22,206 bases of DNA from assembly GCA_017518025.1 (NCBI GenBank), contig JAFWWR010000234.1:1-22206 (forward strand), given 5' to 3'. Positions 6,273 to 14,605 of the stretch are shown piece after piece. Both the position numbers and the translations under genes were made by a program. The notes beneath the pieces were generated by a model. The model had not been told where the DNA came from. It saw only the letters and a program-made list of their open reading frames with translations, and ran no database searches. Each line of letters begins with the position of its first letter. Position 1 is the stretch's first letter. The stretch comes from Clostridia bacterium. GTDB lineage: Bacteria; Bacillota; Clostridia; Oscillospirales; CAG-272.

Positions 6273-8939
6273 ATGCCGAGAACCGGATCCTCTCCTTCGG
6301 GAGGGAAGAAAACGACAAAATCGAATATGAAGAACAGGAACACCGCCTCGTCCGGATCGAGATCCGACGCCAAAGGCGGGTCTTCCGTCGCGGAAAGTCC
6401 TTTTTCCGTCAGGATAATACTCGCCATCATCGCGGTACTCATGCTGGTGTTCATGTTCGCCGGAGACAGATCCGGCGTGGCGGGCGGAGCCATCAGACGG
6501 TTTCTGCTCGGTATGAACGGCGCCGCGGCGTACGTTCTTCCGCTGTTCATCATCCTCGGTATCGTGATCTGGTCTCTGAAGCAGCCGCTGAAGACGGCGG
6601 TATGGAAGACGGTGTGCCTCGCGCTCACGCTGGTGTTCTCGTCGGTGCTGCTCCACGTCTTTTTTGACGGCGCTCCGACCACAGATCCCGGCGTCCACTA
6701 CGCGAGAGCCGCGGAACTCCGCGGAGGCGGAGTCGCGGGCGGCGTCCTCGGAGAGACGCTGGTGCGCCTCTTCGGAAAGATAGGCACCTTCGTTGTCGCC
6801 TTCGCGGTCCTGTTTATCTGCATCATTTTCCTGCTCGGATTTACGCCGAAGGCGTTTATCGAGCTCATGGCCGACAAGGCGGCGGAGAGCAAGGAGAGAC
6901 GGGCTGCCGAGAGACTCCTCGCCGAGGAGGAGAGAGCCGCAAAAGAGAAATTATTGGAGGATCAGTACCGCATCCGCGAGGCGGATGAGTCCGCGGAGGT
7001 CCCCGAGAGGAGAGAGAGACGGCGCAGAAGGGAGCGCAGGGAGGAAAGAGAACCGGAGATCCGGGAGCCCCTTGTGTTCAGATTCAAGCGGAAGAAGCCG
7101 TTTACTCCCGATATCGACATAGACGACGATTATCCCGAAGAGGAGGCGCCCGAGACCGCCTCCGAGACCCAGGAAGAGATCGACGAGCGCGTTTTCGAGG
7201 AGGTCATGGCGCGGACCAGACGCCGCCAGATGCTCGAGGGCGAAGAAATAGCCGAGTACGCCGACGACGACGTGGTGATCCCCGAGATCATCGACGTGCC
7301 GAAGGACAAAAGACGCGCCAAACGGGACGTCAGCGAGCTGAACGACTCCGAGCTGGTCGCGCGGCTGAACGAGGAATACCTCGGCGAGTCCGATCAGGCG
7401 GAGAAGAAGCCGGCTCCGAGAAAGAAGAAGTATCAGTTCCCGCCCATCGACCTGCTCCAGGAGGACAGGAACAAGAAAGAGACCGACGTCCGGGAGGAGC
7501 TTCACGAAAACGCGGTGAAACTGGTGGAGACCCTTCGCAGCTTCAACGTGCGCACCAAGGTCGAAAACGTGTGCCGCGGCCCCTCCATCACCCGGTACGA
7601 GCTTTTGCCCGAGCCCGGCACGAGAGTGCGCTCAATCCTCAACCTTGTGGACGATATATCCCTGAACCTCGCCACCACCGGCGTGCGTATCGAGGCGCCC
7701 GTTCCCGGCAAATCCGCGGTGGGCGTCGAGGTGCCGAACAAGAACAAGGCGATAGTCTACCTCCGCACGCTGCTTGAAGAGAAGGAGTTCAAAAAGAACG
7801 ATTCCAAACTCTTCTGCGCCCTGGGCGAGGACGTGGCGGGCGACACCGTGTATCTCGATATCGAGAAGATGCCCCATCTGCTGGTGGCCGGCGCCACCAA
7901 CATGGGTAAATCCGTGTGCATCAACAGTCTTATCATAAGTCTGCTCTACAGGGCGACTCCCGAGGAAGTCCAGTTTATCCTCATCGACCCGAAGAAGGTC
8001 GAGTTCTCGATCTTCGCGGGGCTGCCTCATCTGATAGTCCCCGTGGTCACCGACGCCAAGAGGGCGGCGGGCGCGCTGTCCTGGGCGGTGAGCGAGATGG
8101 AACGGCGTTACGGGCTGCTGGAGGACGCCAAGGTCAGGAATATAACGGGGTATAACGAGCTGGCGCAGATCGAACCGGATATGACGCCGCTCCCCAGAAT
8201 AATCATAATAATAGACGAGCTTGCCTCCCTGATGGACACCGCGCAAAGCAACGTTGAAGATTCCATAAAGAGTCTGACGGCGAAGGCGAGAGCGGCGGGT
8301 ATACATATCATCATCGGCACGCAGCGTCCCTCCGTGGACGTGGTCACGGGCGTTATCAAGGCGAACATCCCGTCCCGTATCGCCATGACGGTGGCGTCCC
8401 AGGTGGACTCCCGTACCATAATCGACAGAGCGGGCGCCGAGAACCTGATCGGCCGCGGCGATATGCTCTATTGTCCCGTCAGCGCGTCGAAGCCCATCCG
8501 CGTTCAGGGCGCGTACATCTCCGAGGGAGAGGTGGAGAGGGTCGTCAACTATATCAAGGAGAACAACGGCACCGACGTGACCTACTCGAAGGAGGTCCTC
8601 GACAAGATCGAAGAAGAGGCGGAAAAGGTGGGCCGCAAGAAGGGGGACAGCGCCCCCGACGGCGATTTCGGCGGAGACGACGATCCCATGCTCATGGACG
8701 CTCTGGAGCTTGCCGTCAGCAGCGGCAAGATATCCACGTCACTGATCCAGCGCAAGCTGTCTCTCGGTTACGGCAGAGCCGCAAAGCTCATCGACAGGAT
8801 GCAGGAGATGGGGTACGTGAGCGAACCCTCCGGGCAGAAGCCGCGCGAGGTCCTTCTTACCCGCGAACAGCTCATGGAAATGAAAATGAGAGGCGACGAC
8901 GGCTCCCCGTCGGGCGCCGACAGGGAAATCGACGAATGA
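6273..8939 (+). CDS. ftsK: FtsK/SpoIIIE family DNA translocase
   Basis: An 888-residue, membrane-anchored, ATP-driven DNA pump that moves chromosome ends through a closing division or sporulation septum. Order: a basic Ser/Lys/Gly tail (1-43), about four membrane segments (45-205), a highly charged Glu/Arg linker (about 205-420), then the alpha/beta RecA-like motor. Walker A is GATNMGKS (540-547); the middle residues differ from the commoner GATGSGKS, but Gly, Lys and Ser are kept. Walker B ends in Asp648-Glu649 (IIIIIDELASLMD), and GTQRPSVDVVTGVIKANIPS follows. The C-terminal gamma winged helix (about 804-873, 'SLIQRKLSLGYGRAAKLIDRMQEMG') should read polar DNA motifs. Whether it is the vegetative FtsK or the sporulation SpoIIIE cannot be told; many Clostridia use one protein. 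It is the first gene of a five-gene run. Confidence 0.95.
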   Translation: MPRTGSSPSGGKKTTKSNMKNRNTASSGSRSDAKGGSSVAESPFSVRIILAIIAVLMLVFMFAGDRSGVAGGAIRRFLLGMNGAAAYVLPLFIILGIVIWSLKQPLKTAVWKTVCLALTLVFSSVLLHVFFDGAPTTDPGVHYARAAELRGGGVAGGVLGETLVRLFGKIGTFVVAFAVLFICIIFLLGFTPKAFIELMADKAAESKERRAAERLLAEEERAAKEKLLEDQYRIREADESAEVPERRERRRRRERREEREPEIREPLVFRFKRKKPFTPDIDIDDDYPEEEAPETASETQEEIDERVFEEVMARTRRRQMLEGEEIAEYADDDVVIPEIIDVPKDKRRAKRDVSELNDSELVARLNEEYLGESDQAEKKPAPRKKKYQFPPIDLLQEDRNKKETDVREELHENAVKLVETLRSFNVRTKVENVCRGPSITRYELLPEPGTRVRSILNLVDDISLNLATTGVRIEAPVPGKSAVGVEVPNKNKAIVYLRTLLEEKEFKKNDSKLFCALGEDVAGDTVYLDIEKMPHLLVAGATNMGKSVCINSLIISLLYRATPEEVQFILIDPKKVEFSIFAGLPHLIVPVVTDAKRAAGALSWAVSEMERRYGLLEDAKVRNITGYNELAQIEPDMTPLPRIIIIIDELASLMDTAQSNVEDSIKSLTAKARAAGIHIIIGTQRPSVDVVTGVIKANIPSRIAMTVASQVDSRTIIDRAGAENLIGRGDMLYCPVSASKPIRVQGAYISEGEVERVVNYIKENNGTDVTYSKEVLDKIEEEAEKVGRKKGDSAPDGDFGGDDDPMLMDALELAVSSGKISTSLIQRKLSLGYGRAAKLIDRMQEMGYVSEPSGQKPREVLLTREQLMEMKMRGDDGSPSGADREIDE

Positions 8940-8960
8940 CGGCCCCGAAAGGAGAGAATA

Positions 8961-9512
8961 ATGATCTACGTACTTCTTGCAGACGGATTTGAAGAAGTCG
9001 AGGCGCTGACCCCGGTGGATATACTCCGCCGCGGCGGTTGTTCCGTCGTCACGGTGGGCGTGACCGGCAAAGCGGCCACGGGATCCCACGGGATCGCGGT
9101 GTCCTGCGACGTGACGGGGAAGGACGCGCTGAGGATGCTCGAAAAGGATCCTCCGGAGATGCTGATCCTTCCGGGCGGGATGCCCGGCACGCGCCACATA
9201 GACTCCTGGGACAAGACAGACGCGTTCATAAACGCAACCGTGGAGGCGGGCGGCTGCCTGGCGGCCATCTGCGCAGCTCCCTCGGTCCTCGGAAAAAGAG
9301 GACTGACGGCGGGGAAGAAGGCGGTCTGTTATCCCGGATTTGAGAAATATCTCGCCGGAGCCGAGGCGGGAGAGGAAAAAGTCGTTCACGACGGACGGCT
9401 CATAACCGCGAGAGGCGCGGGATGCGCCATGGATTTTGCTCTTGAGCTGCTCCGGACTCTCCGCGGAAACGAAAAGGCGGAGGAGGTCGCCTCGTCCGTA
9501 ATTTACCGGTGA
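8961..9512 (+). CDS. DJ-1/PfpI family protein
   Basis: 183 residues, the standard single-domain size. The nucleophile-elbow cysteine is Cys104 in AAICAAPSVLG, and the conserved acidic residue that tunes it lies in GFEEVEALTPVD (Glu11/Glu12). 'LILPGGMPGTRHI' is the usual strand-loop before the elbow. Family members include DJ-1/YajL/ThiJ-like proteins with proposed glyoxalase or chaperone activity; the precise reaction is disputed and cannot be read from sequence. It is cytosolic. AAAGGAGAG lies just before ATG 8961. It begins 21 bases after ftsK and is probably co-transcribed with it. Confidence 0.9.
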   Translation: MIYVLLADGFEEVEALTPVDILRRGGCSVVTVGVTGKAATGSHGIAVSCDVTGKDALRMLEKDPPEMLILPGGMPGTRHIDSWDKTDAFINATVEAGGCLAAICAAPSVLGKRGLTAGKKAVCYPGFEKYLAGAEAGEEKVVHDGRLITARGAGCAMDFALELLRTLRGNEKAEEVASSVIYR

Positions 9513-9593
9513 TCCGGGGAGTACCCCACCGACCGCCGGCGAAAGGAGTGGTTCCCCATTTATACCGGTTCCATTAAAAAAGACAAGGATGAT

Positions 9594-10151
9594 ATGAGGG
9601 AGAACTTCATAGGGCTCAGACGCGCCATGGACAGGGAAGAAAAGGCGCGCCGGGACGCCGCCATCTGCGAGGCGGCCACGTCTCTTGTCAGTTTCAGATA
9701 CGCCGAATACGTTCTGCTCTACGCTTCCACGGACGACGAGATCGACGTCTATCCCCTCGCCGCCGCCGCGTGGGAGAAGGACAAAAAAGTCGCGTTCCCG
9801 AAATGTGAAAAAAGCACCCATACCATGAATTATCACCTGGTGACGTCGCTCGAAGACCTCGTCCCCGACGCTTACGGGATCCGTGAACCGTCCGCCTCCC
9901 TTCCGGTCTTCGACCCGGAGAAGGAGTCCGGCAGCGCGGTCTGTTTCGTGCCGGGTCTCGTCTACGACAGGTCGGGATACCGTCTCGGATACGGCAAGGG
10001 TTTCTACGACAGATACCTGTCCGCCTTTTCCGGGTGCAAGATAGGCGTCGTTTACAGCGATTTCATCCAGAACTCCGTACCCCGTGGCAGATACGACGTG
10101 ACCGTCGACATCCTGCTCACGGAAAAAGGAGTCAAAAAGATCAAAAAGTAA
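9594..10151 (+). CDS. 5-formyltetrahydrofolate cyclo-ligase
   Basis: Converts 5-formyl-THF to 5,10-methenyl-THF using ATP and Mg2+, returning stored folate to one-carbon metabolism. From ATG 9594 it has 185 residues. Family marks: 'LRRAMDREEKARRD' at the N-terminus, 'LYASTDDEIDVYPL', 'FVPGLVYDRSGYRLGYGKGFYDRYL' (the Gly-rich nucleotide and folate loop) and a C-terminal 'DVTVDILLTEKGV'. The start is doubtful. Relatives such as B. subtilis YqgN begin a few residues before the point where ATG 9594 falls, and the frame stays open upstream to the DJ-1 stop at 9510, but it contains no ATG, GTG or TTG. ATG 9594 has AAGGA only four bases away, whereas AAAGGAG (9542-9548) would suit an ATT codon at 9558. 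Confidence 0.9.
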   Translation: MRENFIGLRRAMDREEKARRDAAICEAATSLVSFRYAEYVLLYASTDDEIDVYPLAAAAWEKDKKVAFPKCEKSTHTMNYHLVTSLEDLVPDAYGIREPSASLPVFDPEKESGSAVCFVPGLVYDRSGYRLGYGKGFYDRYLSAFSGCKIGVVYSDFIQNSVPRGRYDVTVDILLTEKGVKKIKK

Positions 10152-10196
10152 TTTTCCCGCCTCACCGGGGACTCTTTGAGAAAGGAGGGATAAGAC

Positions 10197-11120
10197 GTGA
10201 AGTTCAAATCGAACCTGGCGGCTCCGATACTGCTCATCGTGGTTTTCGGTCTCGTCACCCTGAGCCGCTTCATTCCGGCGGCGCGCCTTGCGGCGAACGA
10301 AAACCCGTATCTCGCCGCGATCGTGATCCAGCTTCTGATCTTCGCTCTGCCGTCCCTGTTTTTCTGCACCCTCAGAGGTTCGGAATACCGCTCCCGCCTG
10401 CGCCTGCGGCTGATGCCGCTCTCTTCGATCATTTTCATGATCGCCGCGGCTGCTCTGCTGGTCACGGGGAGCTTTCTCCTGGGCACGCTCATGTATTCCG
10501 CCGCGCCCGAGGCGTTCAAATCTTCATCCACCGGTACATACGCGGCGTTCGCCATGAATCCCGGCGTGTTCGACGGAATGTATCTGGTGCTGGCGTTCGC
10601 CCTTCTTCCCGCCATAACGGAGGAGGTGCTGTTCCGCGGGATCATACTCACCGAGTACACCTCCTACGGGGTCGCGTGCGCCGTCATCATGAGTTCGCTC
10701 ACCTTCGCCATGAGCCATTTCAGCTTCGTTAGACTGCCGATATATTTGTTCTGCGGGCTGATACTCGCTCTGGTGACCTTCGCCACCAGGTCGCTGATCG
10801 CCTCGGTGATCGTCCATCTGGTGAACAATATTTTCGTCCTGTTTTTCGAGGACTACGTCGTCTCGGTGGCGAAAAGGCAGAATATCAGCAGCATTCTCGC
10901 GCTGTTCATTCTGTTGTCGGTGGCTTTCATCGCCGCCATCGTGATGGCCTTCGAGGCGTCTTCGATCTACAGATCCTACGGCAAAAACAACGCCGATTCT
11001 TCGTATTTGCCCGATCCGGGCGAAAAGCGGTCCCGGGTGAGGGCCTTCAGCGAGGCGTTTTTCTCACCCGCGTTCCTGATCCTACTCGTTTTGTGGGCGG
11101 CGGTCACGTATCTTACCTGA
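10197..11120 (+). CDS. CPBP family intramembrane glutamic protease (CAAX protease/Abi)
   Basis: 307 residues with about eight membrane segments. All three catalytic motifs of the CPBP (Rce1-like) family are intact: EEVLFR at 142-147 (catalytic Glu142-Glu143 and Arg147), FxxxH at Phe170-His174 and HxxxN at His207-Asn211. Bacterial members cleave or modify membrane-associated peptides and are linked to bacteriocin immunity, signalling and protein processing; no substrate is suggested by the neighbours. The start is GTG 10197 with AAAGGAGGG about eight bases upstream. A polar loop (about 250-285) precedes a last membrane segment. It is probably in the ftsK-to-mltG operon. Confidence 0.9.
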   Translation: MKFKSNLAAPILLIVVFGLVTLSRFIPAARLAANENPYLAAIVIQLLIFALPSLFFCTLRGSEYRSRLRLRLMPLSSIIFMIAAAALLVTGSFLLGTLMYSAAPEAFKSSSTGTYAAFAMNPGVFDGMYLVLAFALLPAITEEVLFRGIILTEYTSYGVACAVIMSSLTFAMSHFSFVRLPIYLFCGLILALVTFATRSLIASVIVHLVNNIFVLFFEDYVVSVAKRQNISSILALFILLSVAFIAAIVMAFEASSIYRSYGKNNADSSYLPDPGEKRSRVRAFSEAFFSPAFLILLVLWAAVTYLT

Positions 11121-11176
11121 TCCGCCTGTAGCGCCGGATGAGGGAACGAAAGAAACGGAAAGGCAGGTGCCAAAAA

Positions 11177-12610
11177 GTGAATAACGGTGAAATAAATAAC
11201 GGTCTTCCGAAGACGGAACAGACCGGAGTCGCGGGCGAGGCCGAAAAGGCGCCCGTGCGCCGTCCCAGACGGCCCGTCAGGGCGCTCCGCCCGGTAAGAT
11301 CGACCGGCGAAGCCGTCCCGAAGACCTCGGCCCCCGGCGCCCGGGGTCAGAAACCTGCGGCCGAGTCGGCGGGAGGGAACGGGACCACCGACCGGACGAG
11401 ACAGATAAGCATTCCGGAGCAGGTTCCGCCGGACGCCACTCTTGTGGGAGACACGGCGGACAAGATCACCGCCGAGACGTCGAAAAAGAAGAGAAGAAGG
11501 CGCAGAGACGACGATTCCGAAGGCAGACAGATCTCCGACATCGTCAAGTGTTTCGCGTACGTGACGTTCGTTCTCGTGGCGGCGATTCTTCTCTCCGTGT
11601 TTATCGTCATGGTGGCGAACGACATGTACGCCTTCGTCAAGTCAGCGGATCCGGTGGAGGTGACGATCCCGGAGAACGCCACTCTCGACCAGGTGGCGGA
11701 CATCCTCCACGACAACAGGATCATAAAATATCCCGGCATCTTCAAGATGTACGCCAAAATAAAAAAGGACCCCTGCGTTTTCTACGCGGGAGACTACACT
11801 ATCACCGCCCAACTGGGGTATAAGGAGCTGCTGAGGGAGTTCAGGCCGAAGGTCCCCCAGGGAGTGTCCTGGGTGACGATCCCCGAGGGCTATACAACGG
11901 ATGAGATAATCGATCTTCTGGTGGAGACCGGCATCGGCACCCGGGAGAAGTACGTGGACGTCATAAACAACTACGACTTCGACTACTGGTTCATCGACGA
12001 GCTGGGCGACGACTGGGCCGCCGACGGCAGATTCTACCGGCTGGACGGGTATCTTTTCCCGGACACCTACGAGTTCTACAACGCCTCCAGCGAGGAGACG
12101 GTCATAAACAAGATGCTCTACCGGTTCAACACCATTTTCACCGACGAATACCGGCAGGGAGCCGAGCTTATGGGCTTTTCGGTGGACGATATCATCACCA
12201 TCGCCTCCATCGTGGAAAAAGAGGCGGCCAGTCCCTCCGATTTCAGCACGGTGTCGTCCGTGTTCCACAACCGGCTGAACGATCCCTATAATTTCCCGTA
12301 TCTGGAGACTGACGCGTCCATCGTCTACGCCATCCAGCACGAGACAGGCAAGAGGCCGAAGCTCACTTCGGAGGATCTGAAACTCGATTCTCCGTATAAC
12401 TCGTATACTCATCCCGGACTGCCTCCGGGGCCTATCTCCAGCCCCAGCAACAGCGCCATGCTTGCGGCTCTGAATCCGATCCAGACCAACTACTACTTTT
12501 TCGTTTCCTCCGGTTCCAAGACCTATTTCTCGGTCACAAGAGCCGAGCACGAGGCGAAGGTGGCGGAGATCGGCGCCGGCCTCGACGACGAGTACACACC
12601 CGAAGAATAA
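11177..12610 (+). CDS. mltG: Endolytic murein transglycosylase MltG
   Basis: Cuts nascent glycan strands at the membrane surface and so sets their length, working beside PBPs and the elongation/division machinery. It has 477 residues from GTG 11177. Order: a long basic, Pro/Arg-rich cytoplasmic tail (about 1-120), one membrane segment (about 127-150), a LysM-like region beginning 'VEVTIPENATLDQVADIL', then the YceG catalytic domain. The catalytic glutamate is Glu347 in ASIVEKEA, with 'VSSVFHNRL', 'ETDASIVYAI' and 'SPYNSYTHPGLPPGPISSPS' as family blocks. The frame extends to ATG 11138, but that codon has no ribosome site, whereas GTG 11177 has GGCAGGTG seven bases upstream. It is the last gene of the operon and converges on yihY. 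Confidence 0.92.
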   Translation: MNNGEINNGLPKTEQTGVAGEAEKAPVRRPRRPVRALRPVRSTGEAVPKTSAPGARGQKPAAESAGGNGTTDRTRQISIPEQVPPDATLVGDTADKITAETSKKKRRRRRDDDSEGRQISDIVKCFAYVTFVLVAAILLSVFIVMVANDMYAFVKSADPVEVTIPENATLDQVADILHDNRIIKYPGIFKMYAKIKKDPCVFYAGDYTITAQLGYKELLREFRPKVPQGVSWVTIPEGYTTDEIIDLLVETGIGTREKYVDVINNYDFDYWFIDELGDDWAADGRFYRLDGYLFPDTYEFYNASSEETVINKMLYRFNTIFTDEYRQGAELMGFSVDDIITIASIVEKEAASPSDFSTVSSVFHNRLNDPYNFPYLETDASIVYAIQHETGKRPKLTSEDLKLDSPYNSYTHPGLPPGPISSPSNSAMLAALNPIQTNYYFFVSSGSKTYFSVTRAEHEAKVAEIGAGLDDEYTPEE

Positions 12611-12667
12611 TAAAAAACGGGCCGCTCACGCCGACTGTATCGACAGCCTGCGCTGGCAGCCCGTTTC
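12611..12667. terminator. Terminator between convergent mltG and yihY
   Basis: AAACGGGC (12615-12622) pairs with GCCCGTTT (12659-12666) around a 36-base region that itself contains CTGT-atcg-ACAG and GCC/GGC pairings. On the minus strand the stem runs into TTTTTTATT, a good terminator for yihY; on the plus strand only TTTC follows, so it is weaker for mltG. Confidence 0.75.
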
Positions 12668-12672
12668 TGAAG

Positions 12673-13617
12673 TCAATCTCCGTTGTTTTCCGTTTCCGTT
12701 TCCGTTTCCGTTTCCGCGTCCGCTTTCAGCCGTTCCGCGTTCCCCTCGAGTTCCTTTTTCCTTTTTCTGCGCTGCGCCAGCGTCTTGTTCACTTCCGCCC
12801 CCACAAGAAGGATTATCATACAGAAATACATCCAGAACATTAGCAGGATCAGGGCTGTCAGACTGCCGTACAGATAGGACGCGCCGTCGAAGTAGATCGC
12901 GTAGAGGGAATATATATAGGAAAAGAGGATCCATCCCGCGGCGGCGAGCACCGCTCCGGGGAGATGGTAGACGAACTTTTTCCCGATATAGTCGCCCCGT
13001 CTGTTTGCCGCGTAGTACAGTATCCAGAAGAAGATCGTCATGAAGACGAAGATCATGGGCGCCCGGAAGGCGATGACGGAGTCGATGACTCCCCGGAGAT
13101 TCGGGAGCGCCGCGTTGGCGGCGTTGTGGAGCACCCTGCCGAACAGGATCAGGACGATGGTCAGGATCATCATCACCAGGAACGCCGCGGTGTATATGAT
13201 GGACATGGCGATGTCCCGCAGGAACGTGTTCTCCGGATGGGACCGGTAGATGTTCGAAATGCCCACTCTGAGAGACGAGAGGGCTCTCGACGCCATCCAG
13301 AACGCCGTGATGGCGGTGATCGAGATCAGGTTGATGGGAGGCCGCTCGTAGAGCTCGGAGAGGATATCCATGTAGAATCTTCCGATGTTCTGCGGGAGAG
13401 TCGCGCCGAAGGACGCCATCATGTGATATGCGGCGTCCGGTATTATGAAGCTTGACAGGCTGAGAAGGAGCATTATGAACGGTATGGAGGATATGACGAA
13501 GAAAAACGACGCCTGCGCGGCGTAGACCGTCACTCTGTCCTCGTACATAGTGTCGAGAAACGAGCTGACGAAAGAAGTCGTTCTTCTCAGACTGAACGAT
13601 TTACTTTTCTTTTTCAA
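12673..13617 (-). CDS. YihY/virulence factor BrkB family membrane protein
   Basis: 314 residues with about six membrane segments; family blocks include 'VYAAQASFFFVISSIPFIMLLLSL', 'FWMASRALSSLRVGISNIY' and 'GSLTALILLMFWMYFCMIILLVGAEVN'. The family was once called RNase BN, but the members are integral membrane proteins of unknown function, possibly transporters. The chosen start is TTG 13617, with GAGAGGA about nine bases upstream. The open frame runs on to TTG 13713, but that codon is the first half of the TTGACA -35 box, so it cannot be in the mRNA from this promoter. The polar C-terminus ends in a Thr-Glu repeat encoded by five copies of a 6-base unit (12687-12716). Monocistronic. Confidence 0.88.
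   Translation of the reverse strand: MKKKSKSFSLRRTTSFVSSFLDTMYEDRVTVYAAQASFFFVISSIPFIMLLLSLSSFIIPDAAYHMMASFGATLPQNIGRFYMDILSELYERPPINLISITAITAFWMASRALSSLRVGISNIYRSHPENTFLRDIAMSIIYTAAFLVMMILTIVLILFGRVLHNAANAALPNLRGVIDSVIAFRAPMIFVFMTIFFWILYYAANRRGDYIGKKFVYHLPGAVLAAAGWILFSYIYSLYAIYFDGASYLYGSLTALILLMFWMYFCMIILLVGAEVNKTLAQRRKRKKELEGNAERLKADAETETETETENNGD
12687..12716. repeat. Hexanucleotide tandem repeat (TTTCCG)5 in the 3' end of yihY
   Basis: Five exact copies of TTTCCG in a row, followed by one degenerate copy (CGTCCG, 12717-12722). On the coding (minus) strand they encode alternating Thr-Glu residues near the C-terminus. Gain or loss of a unit keeps the frame and changes the protein by two residues. 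Confidence 0.95.
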
Positions 13618-13684
13618 TTCTGCTGTTCCTCTCCGGACGCCGGGGATGGACCCGCACCCGTTTTTAATAAACTCTTTTCCCAGG

Positions 13685-13713
13685 ATTTTATCACATTTTG
13701 CTCCCGCTGTCAA
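13685..13713 (-). promoter_or_regulatory. Strong sigma-A type promoter for yihY
   Basis: On the minus strand a perfect TTGACA (13708-13713), a 17-base spacer and TAAAAT (13685-13690). It would give a leader of about 60 bases before TTG 13617. Confidence 0.85.
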
Positions 13714-13757
13714 TGGCGGGTTGTCGACGGCTTTCGCGCCGCCGGCGGGGAGGTCTT

Positions 13758-14600
13758 ATGTTTTACGTCGGATGTCACATGTCGAAGACAGGCGGTTACA
13801 GCGGTACCGCGAAGAGGATCCTCGAGATGGGAGGGAACACCTACCAGGTATTCACCCGCAACCCGAGAGGGAGCGGCGGCGCCGCCGCAGATCCCGCCGA
13901 TCTCAAAGAGCTCAACCTTGTCGTCAGGGAGAACGGGATGCACCCGCCCCTGGCTCACGCGCCGTATATCTACAACCCCTGCGCCGCGGACGAGCATATC
14001 AGGGAGTACACCGCCGACACCATGCGGCAGGAGCTGATGATGCTTGAAGGGATCGACGGGGCGCTCTACAACTTCCACCCCGGCAACCACGTGGGGCAGG
14101 GCGCCGACGAGGGCATCCGCCTCATCGCCGGTATGCTGAACTCCATCCTGTGGGAGGGGATGAAGACCACCGTTCTGCTTGAGACCATGGCGGGCAAGGG
14201 CACGGAGATCGGCAGGACCTTCGAGGAACTGGCGCGGATCATCGACCTGGTGGAACCCGGGCTCCGGGACCGGATGGGCGTGTGTCTCGACACCTGTCAC
14301 GTCCACGACGGCGGCTATCCCATCTCGGACGACCCAGCGGCGACTCTCGCGGAGTTCGACCGGGTGGTGGGCCTCGACCGTCTGAAGGCGATCCATCTGA
14401 ACGACAGTAAAAATCCCGTCGGCGCCCATAAGGACAGACACGAAAAACTTGGCGACGGTTACATAAGGAAAGAAGCGTTCGAGTACCTCGTGAACTGCGA
14501 CGAGCTGGAGGGCGTGCCGTTCTATCTGGAGACGCCCAACGACGAGGCGGGATACGAGAGGGAGATCGCCTACCTCAGATCACTGAGAAAAAAGGACTGA
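13758..14600 (+). CDS. nfo: Deoxyribonuclease IV (AP endonuclease, Nfo family)
   Basis: Cuts the backbone 5' to abasic sites and removes blocked 3' ends in base-excision repair. It has 280 residues, the normal size for a Xylose-isomerase-like TIM barrel with three zinc ions. All nine metal ligands are visible: His67, His107, Glu142, Asp178, His181, His213, Asp226, His228 and Glu258, in the blocks LAHAPYIYNP, NFHPGNH, LLETMAGKGTE, CLDTCHVHDGGY, IHLNDSKNPVGAHKDRHEKL and YLETPND. ATG 13758 is chosen because GGGGAGG ends five bases before it; the longer frame from 13698 adds an unrelated Arg-rich stretch and overlaps the yihY promoter. It leads a four-gene cluster with gatCAB (gap to gatC of five bases). 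It is cytosolic. Confidence 0.95.
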   Translation: MFYVGCHMSKTGGYSGTAKRILEMGGNTYQVFTRNPRGSGGAAADPADLKELNLVVRENGMHPPLAHAPYIYNPCAADEHIREYTADTMRQELMMLEGIDGALYNFHPGNHVGQGADEGIRLIAGMLNSILWEGMKTTVLLETMAGKGTEIGRTFEELARIIDLVEPGLRDRMGVCLDTCHVHDGGYPISDDPAATLAEFDRVVGLDRLKAIHLNDSKNPVGAHKDRHEKLGDGYIRKEAFEYLVNCDELEGVPFYLETPNDEAGYEREIAYLRSLRKKD

Positions 14601-14605
14601 CTGAA

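Noticed and set aside
8739..9836. 365-codon open frame on the minus strand
   Set aside because: It spans three real plus-strand genes and their ribosome sites, and shows no domain.
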